The notes beneath the pieces were generated by a model. That model worked only from the letters and a program-made list of their open reading frames with translations. It had not been told where the DNA came from and made no database searches. Made by a program: the position numbers and the translations under genes. A stretch of DNA of 41,392 bases, from positions 118,246-159,637 of the forward strand of contig PMFA01000006.1 in assembly GCA_003155915.1 (NCBI GenBank), in the 5' to 3' direction. Source of the DNA: Acidimicrobiaceae bacterium. Its GTDB lineage: Bacteria; Actinomycetota; Acidimicrobiia; Acidimicrobiales; RAAP-2. This document shows, in pieces, positions 17,158 to 28,230 of this stretch (the first letter of the stretch is position 1; the number at the start of each line of letters is the position of its first letter).

Positions 17158-17907
17158 TCAACACGCAACAGCGACGGGGATAGGCGGCAGCTTGGGAGGA
17201 ACCGTGGTGCACGCATTCACCATTCCGGTGATCGCCGCCACTCGGTAGTGGGCCTTTTCGGCGGCGCCGTGGCCGCTCAAGGAGACGAAGAGAACGTAGT
17301 GCGGGGCCTCAGCAGCGGCCTTCTTCAAGATCGCGGCGGTCACCGTCGTGGAATCGTCGGCGCGCAAGATGGTCTGTGCGCTGTTCGTCGTTCCAACGGC
17401 GACTGCGTCCACGTTGCGGGTGTCATTGAAGTTGCGGCAGTACCCCACGAGCACCGACGCTTCGGACGCGAGGAACGTCTTCACGGTGCGCGCCGACTTC
17501 TCGATCAGGGCCGTATAACCAGCTTCGGCCTTGGCGCTGTGCGAGGCATTGAAACCGGGACTAAAGAACATGGCCTCTTCGAACTGCTTCTGGGCGGCCA
17601 CACCGACGGCGTAGATCTCGTTCGTGAGGGTCTTCGTGGGTGCGGCGATCGACCAGTCAGCGAGTTGCAGGTATTCCAAGGTGAAGAGGGTGGCGACCAT
17701 TGATTTCGCCTCAGCCACCGTCGGGGTCGACGTGACATCCGGCCACATCGTGGCGAGCTGGGCCGGCGCGGCGTAGAGCCTCGCTTCGTCTTGGCAGAAC
17801 TCTTCGCGGTTGCGTGACGCCGTCGTACTGGCTGCCGCCAACTGGGGTGTCATCACGCCAATGAGCACGGCAAAGATCGCGACGCGTCCGAATCTTTGCA
17901 CGCACAC
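17158..17907 (-). CDS. Secreted protein of unknown function
   Basis: 249 residues if the GTG at 17907 is used; a second GTG two codons later has better spacing to GAAAGG. Residues 1-26 form a signal peptide (hydrophobic core then TPQLAAAS). The mature part is largely helical and alanine-rich, with four cysteines (EEFCQDE, VGYCRNF, VNACTTV and the C-terminal AC). I do not recognise a domain. The gene is monocistronic, convergent with the HicB/DinB-like gene. Confidence 0.7.
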   Translation of the reverse strand: MCVQRFGRVAIFAVLIGVMTPQLAAASTTASRNREEFCQDEARLYAAPAQLATMWPDVTSTPTVAEAKSMVATLFTLEYLQLADWSIAAPTKTLTNEIYAVGVAAQKQFEEAMFFSPGFNASHSAKAEAGYTALIEKSARTVKTFLASEASVLVGYCRNFNDTRNVDAVAVGTTNSAQTILRADDSTTVTAAILKKAAAEAPHYVLFVSLSGHGAAEKAHYRVAAITGMVNACTTVPPKLPPIPVAVAC

Positions 17908-18086
17908 CTTTCGCTCGGAGCCGAATTTCCAACTGTATCGTCGAGTTCGGCGGTATTCAGGGCACCTTCGCGGCGCACCTGGACTGCCGACGCGGTTCCT
18001 TCACGCGCGGTGGCGTTGTTCCACGAGGAGGAATCGAATCCTGTTCGTCGATGTCCTCGGGACTGCGCGACGCGACGAGGTATTCG

Positions 18087-18428
18087 TCAACTAACTGACT
18101 GATGATCCTTCAGGAGAGTCATCCGACGAGAGAACTCATCCTCGTCGATCTCACCCTTGGCGAATCGCATCTTCAGCGTGTCCGCGGCGGCACTGTCCGC
18201 GGTCGAGGCACCCGAGGTGCTCACGTGGCCGTGGAGGTGTGACTGCGCGTGGTCGAAATGGCGGATGATGAAGTAGGCGACTGCGCCGATGACGAGAAGA
18301 AACAGGATCATGATGATCAACCTCGATATTCCGAAGCCCCAGTTGGAGCCTCCGTTGATGACTCGGCCAAAGAATGGACCGCCGCCGGGACCGAAGGGTC
18401 CAACGTGAACCGACCTTGACATTCCCAC
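18087..18428 (-). CDS. Small membrane protein with C-terminal SHOCT domain
   Basis: 113 residues; AGAGGAG lies upstream of both a GTG at 18428 and an ATG at 18422. A Gly/Pro-rich head is followed by one membrane helix (SRLIIMILFLLVIGAVAYFII), a His-rich linker, and a terminal ADTLKMRFAKGEIDEDEFSRRMTLL typical of SHOCT (short C-terminal) domains. These occur on many actinobacterial membrane proteins and are thought to mediate oligomerisation. Specific function unknown. Confidence 0.8.
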   Translation of the reverse strand: MGMSRSVHVGPFGPGGGPFFGRVINGGSNWGFGISRLIIMILFLLVIGAVAYFIIRHFDHAQSHLHGHVSTSGASTADSAAADTLKMRFAKGEIDEDEFSRRMTLLKDHQSVS

Positions 18429-18499
18429 GCGACTCCTCTTTCTTTGTCCTTCATCCGAACTTATCGGCGCTGATGACCGATGTTGACCGCAGTTATGTC

Positions 18500-18524
18500 A
18501 AAAACCCTAAGAATTTAGGGGTTT
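18500..18524 (-). terminator. Rho-independent terminator of the MmpL gene
   Basis: On the minus strand CCCTAA pairs with TTAGGG around an ATTC loop (18505-18520), followed by a run of five T (plus-strand A-run 18500-18504). It begins 9 bases after the transporter stop. Confidence 0.85.
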
Positions 18525-18532
18525 CTTACTGA

Positions 18533-20677
18533 CTAGACAGCGACGTCCTCGGTCGCTTCGACCGCGAAATGGGGTGTGATCCGGTCGAGCCACTTGGGGA
18601 AGTACCAGTTGGCGTCGCCGAAGAAGTGCATCAACGCTGGCACGAGCACCGTGCGAAGGATGAAGGCGTCCATCAGTACCGCGCCACCGAGGCCGATACC
18701 GAACTCGGCGATGATGCGCTGGCCCCCGAAGGCGAAGGAGAAGAACACGCAGATCATGATCAGGGCCGCGGCCGAGATGACGCGCCCGGTATTGGCCTGA
18801 CCGCGGTTGATGGCCTCTTCGTTGCTGCCGGTATTCAGCCACTCCTCGTGCATTCGCGAGACCAAAAAGACCTGGTAGTCCATCGAGAGTCCGAAGAGGA
18901 TGGCGATCATGATCGTCGGCAGGAACGATTCGACCGGCCCCGTGCCGGCGTTGATCAACGAACTACCCCAGCCCCACTGAAAGACCGCCACGACGAGACC
19001 AAAAGACGCCCCGGCCGCGAAGATGTTCATCGCGGCGGCGGTCAAGGGTATGACGATGCTCCGGAACGCCACCATCAACAACAGGCACCCGAGCAGGACG
19101 ATGACCCCGACGAACAACGGGATCTTGGACGTGAAGACCTGGGCGAAGTCGACGAAGATCGCGGTGAGACCGCCGACGTAGATCCCGGTATGGGTCGTGG
19201 TCGTCACGGCCGGTATGTAGTCGTTGCGAATTGTCGCGATCAGATTTTCGGTGACCCTCGAATCGGGGCTGGACTTCGGCACGACGTAGATAACGGCGAC
19301 CTGGCCGCTCTTGGAGATCTGCAGGGGCGCCGCGACGGCAATATCGGGCTTTCCCTGCAGCTTCTGGTCGAGCGCCACCATCACCGCTTCGTCCTTGGCG
19401 TTGTGGATCGACCCGACGACCTGCAACGGCCCGTTGAAGCCCGGACCGAAGCCCGTGGCGAGCAGGTCGTAGGCCTGACGCGTGGTTGAGCCAGCGGGGT
19501 CCGTTCCCGCGTCGGAACTCCCGAGGTGCAAGGAGAAGAAGGGAATGCAGATGACCACGATCGCGATGAGCGCGACGAGCGAGAGCTTGCGGGGGTGCTC
19601 GGTCACGGTGTTGGCCCAGCGCTGCCAGCGTGAGTTGGTCACGATCGGCTCGGGTCCATTGGTCGCGAGCGAACGGCGCTCTCGCCGGCTCAAGACGTGG
19701 TCGCCCTGGAATCCGAGCAGGGCCGGGAGCAACGTCAGCGACGCGAACATCGTGATCAGCACCGTCAACGCTGCGGCGATGGCGACGCCGTTCAAGAACG
19801 AGAGTTGCAGCACGAGCATTCCGAGCAGTGCGATGCACACGGTCGAACCGGCGAAGAGCACCGCGCGTCCGGAGGTGTTGATCGCCGTGACGATCGCCTC
19901 TTCTGAACTCAAGCCGCGTTTCAAACCCTGTCGAGCTCGCGTGACAATAAAGAGGGCGTAGTCGATCCCGACGCCGAGGCCGATGAGTGAACCCAATATG
20001 GGCGCAAAGGTGGCGATGGAGAGCCCGTGACTGAGCAACGTCGTCGCCGCGGTCGCGATGCCGACGGCGAAGAGCGCGACGCCCAGTGGTAACAACATCG
20101 CGAAGAACGAGCCGAAGGCGAGCACGAGAACGATGGCCGTGAGGATGAGTCCGAAGATCAAGTCCGGACTGCCCTTTTGCGAGGCGAGGTTCTCAAAGGC
20201 GTTACCGGCGAATTGGACGTTGAGCGAGGACGAGCGCGCGGAGATGCCCGCGTTCTCGACGGGTTGAATTTGATTGTTCTTTAGCTTGAACGCCTGCTTG
20301 GTGAAATAGACCACGGAGTAGGCGATCTTGCCGTTCTTACTGATTTGCAACGAACCGCCGACGAAGGGTGACACGACGTTGGCGACCGAGGCGACCTTCT
20401 CGACCTTCTTGTCCATCGCGAGGATTTCTCTCTTGTGACTCGCGATCGTGCCCGTTCGTGCTTGAAAGACGATCTCGTCGACGTCGCCGGACTTGCTCTT
20501 AAACCCGGACTGCAACAGTGAGAGCGCGTGGGTCGAATTGGTCCCCGGCAGCGTGAACGTGTTCGCATAGGCGGTGCCGAAGGACTGGGAGAGGGCGTTC
20601 ATGCCGAGGAAAAGGACGACCCAGACGGCGAGGATCAGCCAGCGGCGTCGATAGGCAAAGCGGGCGAGGGACTTCAT
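18533..20677 (-). CDS. MMPL-family RND exporter
   Basis: 714 residues from the ATG at 20677, chosen because MKSLARFAYRRRWLILAVW is the normal family N-terminus and AGGAGA lies upstream; an in-frame extension to 20749 lacks family similarity. The protein has the duplicated RND layout: one helix, a large external loop, five clustered helices, then a second helix, loop and five helices. Family segments include GLGVGIDYALFIVTRARQ and, in the second half, LFGLSMDYQVFLVSRMHEEW, each with the intramembrane Asp-Tyr of the proton relay. Relatives export lipids, siderophores or glycopeptidolipids; the substrate is not deducible. It is transcribed away from the Nudix gene. Confidence 0.93.
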   Translation of the reverse strand: MKSLARFAYRRRWLILAVWVVLFLGMNALSQSFGTAYANTFTLPGTNSTHALSLLQSGFKSKSGDVDEIVFQARTGTIASHKREILAMDKKVEKVASVANVVSPFVGGSLQISKNGKIAYSVVYFTKQAFKLKNNQIQPVENAGISARSSSLNVQFAGNAFENLASQKGSPDLIFGLILTAIVLVLAFGSFFAMLLPLGVALFAVGIATAATTLLSHGLSIATFAPILGSLIGLGVGIDYALFIVTRARQGLKRGLSSEEAIVTAINTSGRAVLFAGSTVCIALLGMLVLQLSFLNGVAIAAALTVLITMFASLTLLPALLGFQGDHVLSRRERRSLATNGPEPIVTNSRWQRWANTVTEHPRKLSLVALIAIVVICIPFFSLHLGSSDAGTDPAGSTTRQAYDLLATGFGPGFNGPLQVVGSIHNAKDEAVMVALDQKLQGKPDIAVAAPLQISKSGQVAVIYVVPKSSPDSRVTENLIATIRNDYIPAVTTTTHTGIYVGGLTAIFVDFAQVFTSKIPLFVGVIVLLGCLLLMVAFRSIVIPLTAAAMNIFAAGASFGLVVAVFQWGWGSSLINAGTGPVESFLPTIMIAILFGLSMDYQVFLVSRMHEEWLNTGSNEEAINRGQANTGRVISAAALIMICVFFSFAFGGQRIIAEFGIGLGGAVLMDAFILRTVLVPALMHFFGDANWYFPKWLDRITPHFAVEATEDVAV

Positions 20678-20699
20678 GAGGTCGGATTCTCCTGATTGG

Positions 20700-20768
20700 G
20701 CCGAAGGGGGGCCGAATAAAATGGTGACGCTGTATGAATGGCAATACAAACATTAGGGGAGATTGTCA
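20700..20768. promoter_or_regulatory. Divergent promoter region, MmpL gene and Nudix gene
   Basis: A minus-strand TTGCCA and TTTATT with an 18-base gap could serve the transporter. TGTAT and ATACA form an interrupted inverted repeat at 20731-20748, a possible repressor site (TetR-like spacing). AGGGGAGA at 20755-20762 is the Nudix ribosome site. All but the ribosome site are tentative. Confidence 0.35.
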
Positions 20769-21566
20769 ATGGCGCCAGACGGCACGAGGCCGGAGCGTTT
20801 CGAAGGTCACGAGTACCCCCAGACTCTCCCCGAACCAGACGACATCCAGGCCGGTGCCCTCGCGCCGTGGAACACGTTGCCGCAGGGCGAACGAACGGGG
20901 ATCACGCTCGAACTCGTCGAATCGAGACTAAAGAACGCGCTGCGCCACCTCGACAACTCCGTGATTCCCGGCGATCCGAGCTCCATGACCGTCGCCGGCA
21001 GAGAAGGTCAGCCGATCGCCCGGCGCTCGGCCGTACTGGTGGCGCTCTTCGAAGAGGCCGGTGAGACGCACTTGGTCCTGACGAGACGATCCTTTTCGTT
21101 GCGGGAACACCGCGGTGAAATCGCGCTCCCGGGTGGGGGGAGTGACGCCGGTGAAACGCCGAGCGACACCGCGCTTCGAGAGGCGCGCGAAGAGGTGGGT
21201 ATCAACGAATCCGTAGTGCGCGTCGTTGGATGGCTCAGCCCCATCGTGACCCTGGCGCTCGGTTCGGCCATTTGGCCCGTCATCGGATTCTTGGACGAAC
21301 GACCCGTCATGGCGACCGATCCGGCCGAAGTCGACCGTGCGTTCACGGTGCCCCTCGCCGAGTTGCTCGCCGAAGGGACTTTCCTCGAAGAGCGGTGGCG
21401 ACGTGAACTGGCTCGACCGGGCGCCGACGCTGACGGCTACTTCCCGATCTACTTCTACCGAGTGCCCGGAGACCTCATCTGGGGTGCAACCGCGCGCGTT
21501 CTCACCGAGTTGCTCTGCGTCGTCACCGGCGTCGATTGGCCCGAGGCGAAGAGGGTTTGGCCTTAG
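20769..21566 (+). CDS. Nudix hydrolase, probable CoA pyrophosphatase
   Basis: 265 residues from the ATG at 20769; AGGGGAGA lies 7 bases upstream, better placed than for the TTG at 20763. The Nudix box is complete (G123, E129, R137-E138, E141-E142, G144) and binds catalytic metal. The preceding LTRRSFSLREHRGEIALPGG is the signature of the NudL/CoA-diphosphatase group, which cleaves CoA or acyl-CoA into phosphopantetheine and 3',5'-ADP. The N-terminal ~75-residue extension is longer than usual for this group. A role in CoA turnover is inferred. Confidence 0.85.
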   Translation: MAPDGTRPERFEGHEYPQTLPEPDDIQAGALAPWNTLPQGERTGITLELVESRLKNALRHLDNSVIPGDPSSMTVAGREGQPIARRSAVLVALFEEAGETHLVLTRRSFSLREHRGEIALPGGGSDAGETPSDTALREAREEVGINESVVRVVGWLSPIVTLALGSAIWPVIGFLDERPVMATDPAEVDRAFTVPLAELLAEGTFLEERWRRELARPGADADGYFPIYFYRVPGDLIWGATARVLTELLCVVTGVDWPEAKRVWP

Positions 21567-21599
21567 AATCCGTCTCGTTGGGAAGGCGTTCGCAAGCGA

Positions 21600-23137
21600 A
21601 CTATTAACACGTAACTCCGTGTGAGTACCGTCCATTTGACGGACGAGCCCTGTCGAATGCGAGCGGTGCTGGTGCCACTCAACCCAACGCCTGCTCAAGC
21701 GCAGTTACTGCGGAGCGTCGCGCTTCGCCTACAACTGGACCGTGGCGATTGCCGAGGCGAATTTGGACGCGAGAACCGAAGAACGCCTCTCGGGAATCGG
21801 TGAAGCCAACCTCACGAAACTCGATTGGTCTGCGTGGTCGATGAACCCACTGTGGAACTCAGTAAAGGACCAGGTGGCCCCGTGGCACCGCGAAGTCACA
21901 AGTCATGCTTTTCGAAGTGGCGTGACCAATGCGGCGGTGGCCCTGAAAAACTACGACGAGTCAAAGAAGGGCGTGCGCAAAGGGGAATCAGTCGGATTTC
22001 CAAAGTTCAAGAACCGTCATTCGAGGCAGTCCTTCACTTTGATCGAATTCACAAAGTCCTGGAGTTGGATTTCCGAGGACTCCCGGCACGTGCGGCTCAT
22101 ACTGCCCCGCTTTCCCGCTGACTCCCGAATCACGAGACGCCGCGAGCAACTCCAGTGGATGCACACGACCGAATCTCTTCGTCGCCTCAAGAAGAAGGTG
22201 TCGTCAGGCGAGTGGACAATTCAGGCGGTGACGATCTCGTTTGTCGGCGGACGATGGCGGGCATCATTCTCAATTCGTCAGATTGTTGTTCCCACTCCGC
22301 CCGCAGTTCGCCAAGTCGGCCCAATTGTCGGCGTCGACCTGGGAGTCAAGCATTTGGCTACCTTGACCGTGCCCGTTGTCGGCCTCAGTGACATCTGCGG
22401 CCACGTGACTAATCCGCGACTCCTTGACCCAAAGTCAGATCGCATCGCCAGGCTCGATCGCCAACTGTCACGTCGCGTGAAAGGGTCGAAGAACAGTGAG
22501 AAGCTGCGCCTACGCCGTCAGCGGCTCGCCGCAAGAGTAACCCGGACGAGGAACCTTTACCTACACCGACTTACCGCCATTGGCTGGAAGCTTCGAGACC
22601 ATTGTGCTCGAGGACCTCGATGTGGCGGGCATGGTAAAGAAGTCGAAGAAGAAAACCGGAAAGACGTTAAGGCGTTCGATTCAGGACGCGGGCTTCTATG
22701 AGTTTCGACGTCAACTCACCTACAAAGCTGAGGGCCGAGGACACCGCATCATCGGGGTGAATCGGTTCTACCCCTCTTCGAAGATGTGCTCTCACTGTGG
22801 CGGGACGAAAGCCAAGCTCGCCCTCAGTGAACGCGTCTTTGAGTGCAGCAACTGCGGAATTCGTCTCGACCGGGACGTGAACGCCGCACGAAACATCCGT
22901 GATGAAGGCATTCGACTTCTCACTAATGAAGCATCGACCGTCGCGGGGCACCAACCCGAGACGTTAAACGCTGACTCGAGGGACCGTCAGACTAAGCCGC
23001 TGACGCGGGGACCGTTACCAGAGCAGAACCATGCAGCCAACAAGCGAGTTGTCATCGTCGGCATAGGTCGTGGAAGGGGCGGTGGCCACGCCGCCTGGGG
23101 TAGGTCAGTGGATTTAATTCTGACCAACTTTGTATAG
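21600..23137 (+). mobile_element. Decayed IS200/IS605- or IS607-type element (TnpB only)
   Basis: The segment lies between the Nudix and guaB3 genes and carries only a broken tnpB; no tnpA or serine recombinase is present. The left side has small hairpins (GTTCGC/GCGAAC near 21589-21602; CGTC/GACG near 21629-21641). The right side has CGTCAG/CTGACG near 22986-23005. I could not fix the exact ends or a target site. Any guide RNA (omega RNA) would overlap the tnpB 3' end, around 22950-23140. Confidence 0.6.
21657..23137 (+). pseudogene. tnpB: TnpB RNA-guided endonuclease, two frameshifts
   Basis: TnpB is the Cas12-like nuclease of IS200/IS605 elements. Three frames join to give one protein. 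From the ATG at 21657 frame one reads MRAVLVPLNPTPAQAQLL; near 21715 reading moves to GASRFAYNWTVAIAEAN; near 22580 it moves again to LAGSFETIVLEDLDVAGM. Both breaks shift the same way and fit short deletions. RuvC residues survive: D in IVGVDLGVKHLATLT, E in IVLEDLDV, D in LDRDVNAARNI, as does the zinc finger CSHC...CSNC. Real TnpB probably ends near 22990-23010; the rest of the open frame to 23137 is read-through into flanking DNA. Confidence 0.85.
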
Positions 23138-23193
23138 ATTGGGAGCAACGCCAACCCATTTTTGGGCTGGCTGTTTCTTAGGCGGAGGTCACC
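23133..23193 (+). promoter_or_regulatory. Candidate promoter and leader hairpin of guaB3
   Basis: TATAGA at 23133-23138 is a plausible -10 box; the -35 match is poor. Transcription from it would begin near 23145, placing hairpin GCCAACCC/GGGCTGGC (23150-23157 with 23164-23171, one mismatch) at the very 5' end of the mRNA. GGAGG at 23183-23187 is the ribosome site for the ATG at 23194. No purine riboswitch was recognised. Confidence 0.4.
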
Positions 23194-24353
23194 ATGGCAG
23201 AAGTAGAGATCGGTATCTATAAATCGGCGAGACAGGCCTACGGCTTCGACGACATCGCCATCGTGCCGTCTCGGCGCACGCGCGATCCCGAGGACGTCGA
23301 CATCTCCTGGCAGATCGACGCCTACAAGTTCGACTTGCCGGTCCTCGGTTCGGCGATGGACGGGGCCATGTCGCCCGACACCGCGATCGAGCTCGGTCGC
23401 CTCGGTGGACTCGGCGTCTTGAACCTCGAGGGTCTCTGGACCCGTTACGAGGACCCGATGCCGCTCTTCGAAGAGATCCGCGAACTCGACGACGACAAGG
23501 CGACGGCCCGGATGCAACAGATGTACTTGGAGCCGATCAAGATCGAACTGGTCGCCCAGCGCATCTCTGAGATGAAGGGCGCCGGCATCACCACCTCGGC
23601 GTCGGTCACGCCCGCGCGCACCGACTGGATGGCCAAGACCATCCTGGACGCCGGTCTCGACATCCTCGTCATCCAGGGGACCGTCGTCTCGGCGGAACAC
23701 GTCTCGAAGACCGTCGAGCCGCTCAACCTGAAGAAGTTCATCCGCGAGTTCGAATTGCCGGTGATCGTCGGCGGCTGCGCGAGCTACCAGGCCGCACTGC
23801 ACCTCATGCGCACCGGCGCCGCCGGTGTGCTCGTGGGCGTGGGACCGGGCAACGCCTGCACGTCGCGCGCGGTGCTCGGCATCGGTGTTCCCCAGGCGAC
23901 CGCGATCGCCGACGTCGCCGGTGCGCGCATGCGCCACCTCGATGAGACCGGCGTGTACGTGCACGTGATCGCCGACGGCGGCATGAGCAGGGGCGGCGAC
24001 ATCGCCAAGGCCATCGCCTGCGGCGCCGACGCCGTGATGATCGGATCCCCGTTGACCAGCGCCGTCGAAGCGCCGGCGCGAGGTTTCCACTGGGGCATGG
24101 CCACCTTTCACCCGACGCTGCCGCGCGGTACGCGCGTGCGCACCCAGGTACGCGGCACCCTGAAAGAGGTCCTGCTCGGACCGGCGCACGAGAACGACGG
24201 ACGCCTGAACCTCTTCGGGGCCCTTCGGACGTCGATGGCCACGTGCGGCTACGAGACCCTGAAGGAGTTCCAGAAGGCCGAGATCATGCTCGCGCCGTCA
24301 CTCCAGACTGAAGGAAAGCAGTTGCAGCGCTCCCAGGGCGTCGGCATGGGACA

Positions 24354-24357
<4 letters not shown>
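23194..24357 (+). CDS. guaB3: GuaB3-type IMP dehydrogenase family protein
   Basis: 387 residues, shorter than canonical IMP dehydrogenase because the CBS pair is absent; this and [34 protein letters not shown] opening place it in the GuaB3 family of actinobacteria and cyanobacteria. Barrel landmarks are [19 protein letters not shown], the catalytic-loop [11 protein letters not shown] with Cys near residue 222, [29 protein letters not shown], and a flap segment. The family acts on purine nucleotides; both IMP dehydrogenase and GMP reductase activity have been discussed for members, so the reaction here is open. Its stop overlaps the guaA start, linking it to guanine nucleotide supply. Confidence 0.9.
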
Positions 24358-25885
<1,528 letters not shown>

Positions 25886-25895
<10 letters not shown>

Positions 25896-28165
25896 GTCGT
25901 AACTCGTTCTCCGAGGAGTCGCTCTGGGGAACTGACGGCGGGAACACCGAAGAGCGCCTGGATCCCGATTCACTCCTCGAGGGACTGACCGCACCCCAAC
26001 GCGAAGCCGTCGTGCAACGCGGTGGTCCGCTGCTCGTGATCGCGGGCGCCGGCTCGGGCAAGACGAGGGTGCTCACGAGGCGCATCGCGCACATACTGGC
26101 CAAGGGTGACGCTCGACCGTGGGAGATCATGGCGATCACCTTCACCAACAAGGCGGCCGATGAGATGCGCCGACGCGTCGTCGACCTCGTCGGCGCCGAC
26201 GCCCGTGACATGTGGGTCTCGACCTTCCACTCCGCCTGCCTGCGGATGTTGCGCGCCCACGCTGACGTGCTGGGTTACCAACGCGGCTTCACGATCTACG
26301 ACGCCGGCGACGCCGAGACCGCGGTCGAACGCATCATGAAGGAACTCAATCTCGACACGAAGCGACTCTCGCCCCGGAGCGTCTCGGCCGCGATCTCGGC
26401 GGCGAAGAACGAGATGCTCTCGCCCGACGCCTACGCCGAGGGCGGTGACGGTAACCCGAATCAACGGCGCATTGCCGAGATCTATCACTTGTACACGGCG
26501 CGCTTGATGCTCGCCAACGCGATGGACTTCGACGACCTGCTCTTGAACGCGGTGGCGATGTTGAAGAAGGACGACGAGATTCGCAGCAGTTATCAGAACC
26601 GCTTCAAATACCTGTTGGTCGACGAGTTCCAGGACACCAACGGCGTGCAGAACCAGTTGGTGATGATGCTCGCCGAAAAGCATCGCAACCTCTGCGTGGT
26701 CGGCGACTCGGACCAGTCGATCTATCGCTTCCGGGCGGCCGACGTGCGCAACATCTTGCAGTTCGAGCAGCGTTTCCCCGACGCCTCGGTGATCCTGTTG
26801 GAACAAAACTTCCGCTCGACCCAGACGATCCTGGACGCCGCGAACGCCGTTATCTCGAAAAACGCCAGTCGGCACGCGAAGAACCTCTTCACCGATGACG
26901 TGCAGGGCGAGAAGATACGGCTCTATCGCGCCGGTGACGAGTACGACGAGGGACGCTGGGTGGCGACCGAACTTCGTCGTCTGGCGACCGAATCAAAACT
27001 TTCGTGGAATCAGATGGCGGTCTTCTACCGCACGAACGCCCAGAGCCGAGTCCTCGAAGAGGAGATGCTGCGCGCGTCGATTCCCTATCGCGTCATCTCC
27101 GGCATGCGCTTCTATGACCGCAAGGAGATCAAGAACGCCTTGGCGTTCGCGCGCTTGATCGTCAATCCGCGTGACGAAGCCTCGGCGCGCCGAGTCATCA
27201 ACGAACCCAAGCGTGGGATCGGTGAGGCGGCCCAGGCCAAACTCGGGATCTACGCCGCCCAACACGGGCTCTCCTTCGCCGAGGCGACGCACTACGCCAA
27301 AGAGGCCGGTCTCAGCGGCAAGGCGCTCAACGGCGCGCAGAAGTTCTCCTTCATGCTCGATGAACTTCGCGCGCTCGCCAATGACCTCGCACCACGCGAA
27401 GTCATCGACGCGATCGTGCGCGAGTCGGGGATGGGTGACGCCCTGCGCGCCGAGAACTCCGACGAGGCCTATTCGCGTTTGGAGAACCTCGGCGAACTCG
27501 CCTCGGCCGCGAGTCAGTACGACACGTTGATGGACTTCGTCGAGCGCATGGCGCTGGTTGCGGACTCCGACCAGCTCGACGGCGGCGCCGGCGCGATCTC
27601 GATGATGACCTTGCACGTCGCCAAGGGCCTCGAGTTCCCGGCGGTCGTGATCACCGGCCTCGAGGAGACGATCTTCCCGCACCGGCGCGCCCTCTCGGAC
27701 GACAACGAGCTCGAGGAGGAACGCCGACTCTGTTACGTCGGGATCACGCGCGCCATGCGACACCTGATCCTCACGCACGCCTGGAGTCGAACGATGTGGG
27801 GTAACCGCACGGACGCGTTGGCGAGCCGATTCCTCCAGGAGATTCCGGCGGAGTTGATCCACGACATCTCGGCCACGATGCCCCTTCGCCGTATGGAATA
27901 CCGCGACGCGGACGGCTTCACCGGTCGCGGCACGGAGTTCACCGAGGGCCGCGCGTTCGGCACGGGTGCGGCGCCCCCGGTTCGCTCGACGGGGGCGGAG
28001 AAACTCGGTTTGGAAGTCGGCGACCGGGTCGTCCACGACCGCTTCGGGCCGGGTGTGGTCACCACGGTCGAAGGTGCGGGCTCGCACGCGCGAGCGGCCG
28101 TCGACTTCGAAGAGCACGGCACGAAGCAGTTGGTCCTCGCTATGACGCCGCTGCACCGCGCCTGA
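25886..28165 (+). CDS. pcrA: PcrA/UvrD-family ATP-dependent DNA helicase
   Basis: 759 residues. The start is either GTG 25886 or GTG 25892, the latter forming a GTGA overlap with the guaA stop. Superfamily 1A helicase for nucleotide-excision repair and replication-conflict resolution. Motifs in order: LTAPQREAV (Q), GAGSGKT at 54-60 (Walker A), [10 protein letters not shown] (II), [14 protein letters not shown] (III), [10 protein letters not shown] (IV), [21 protein letters not shown] (V), [14 protein letters not shown] (VI). The C-terminal [20 protein letters not shown] is the Tudor-like module that binds RNA polymerase in PcrA. Co-transcription with guaBA-type genes appears to be positional only. 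Confidence 0.97.
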
Positions 28166-28178
28166 CACGCACGTACGA

Positions 28179-28201
28179 CTCCAGTCTTCAACTGGGGTTT
28201 T
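28179..28201 (+). terminator. Terminator after pcrA
   Basis: CCAGT (28181-28185) pairs with ACTGG (28191-28195) and is followed by GGTTTT; the outer bases add a TC/GG wobble. It begins 14 bases after the pcrA stop and closes the guaB3-guaA-pcrA run. Confidence 0.7.
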
Positions 28202-28230
28202 GACTCGCGATGGTGCCAGAATGAGGTCTC

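Noticed and set aside
22580-23137. Second tnpB frame as a separate intact gene
   Set aside because: It lacks the N-terminal and RuvC-I parts, which are in the preceding frame; it is one broken TnpB.
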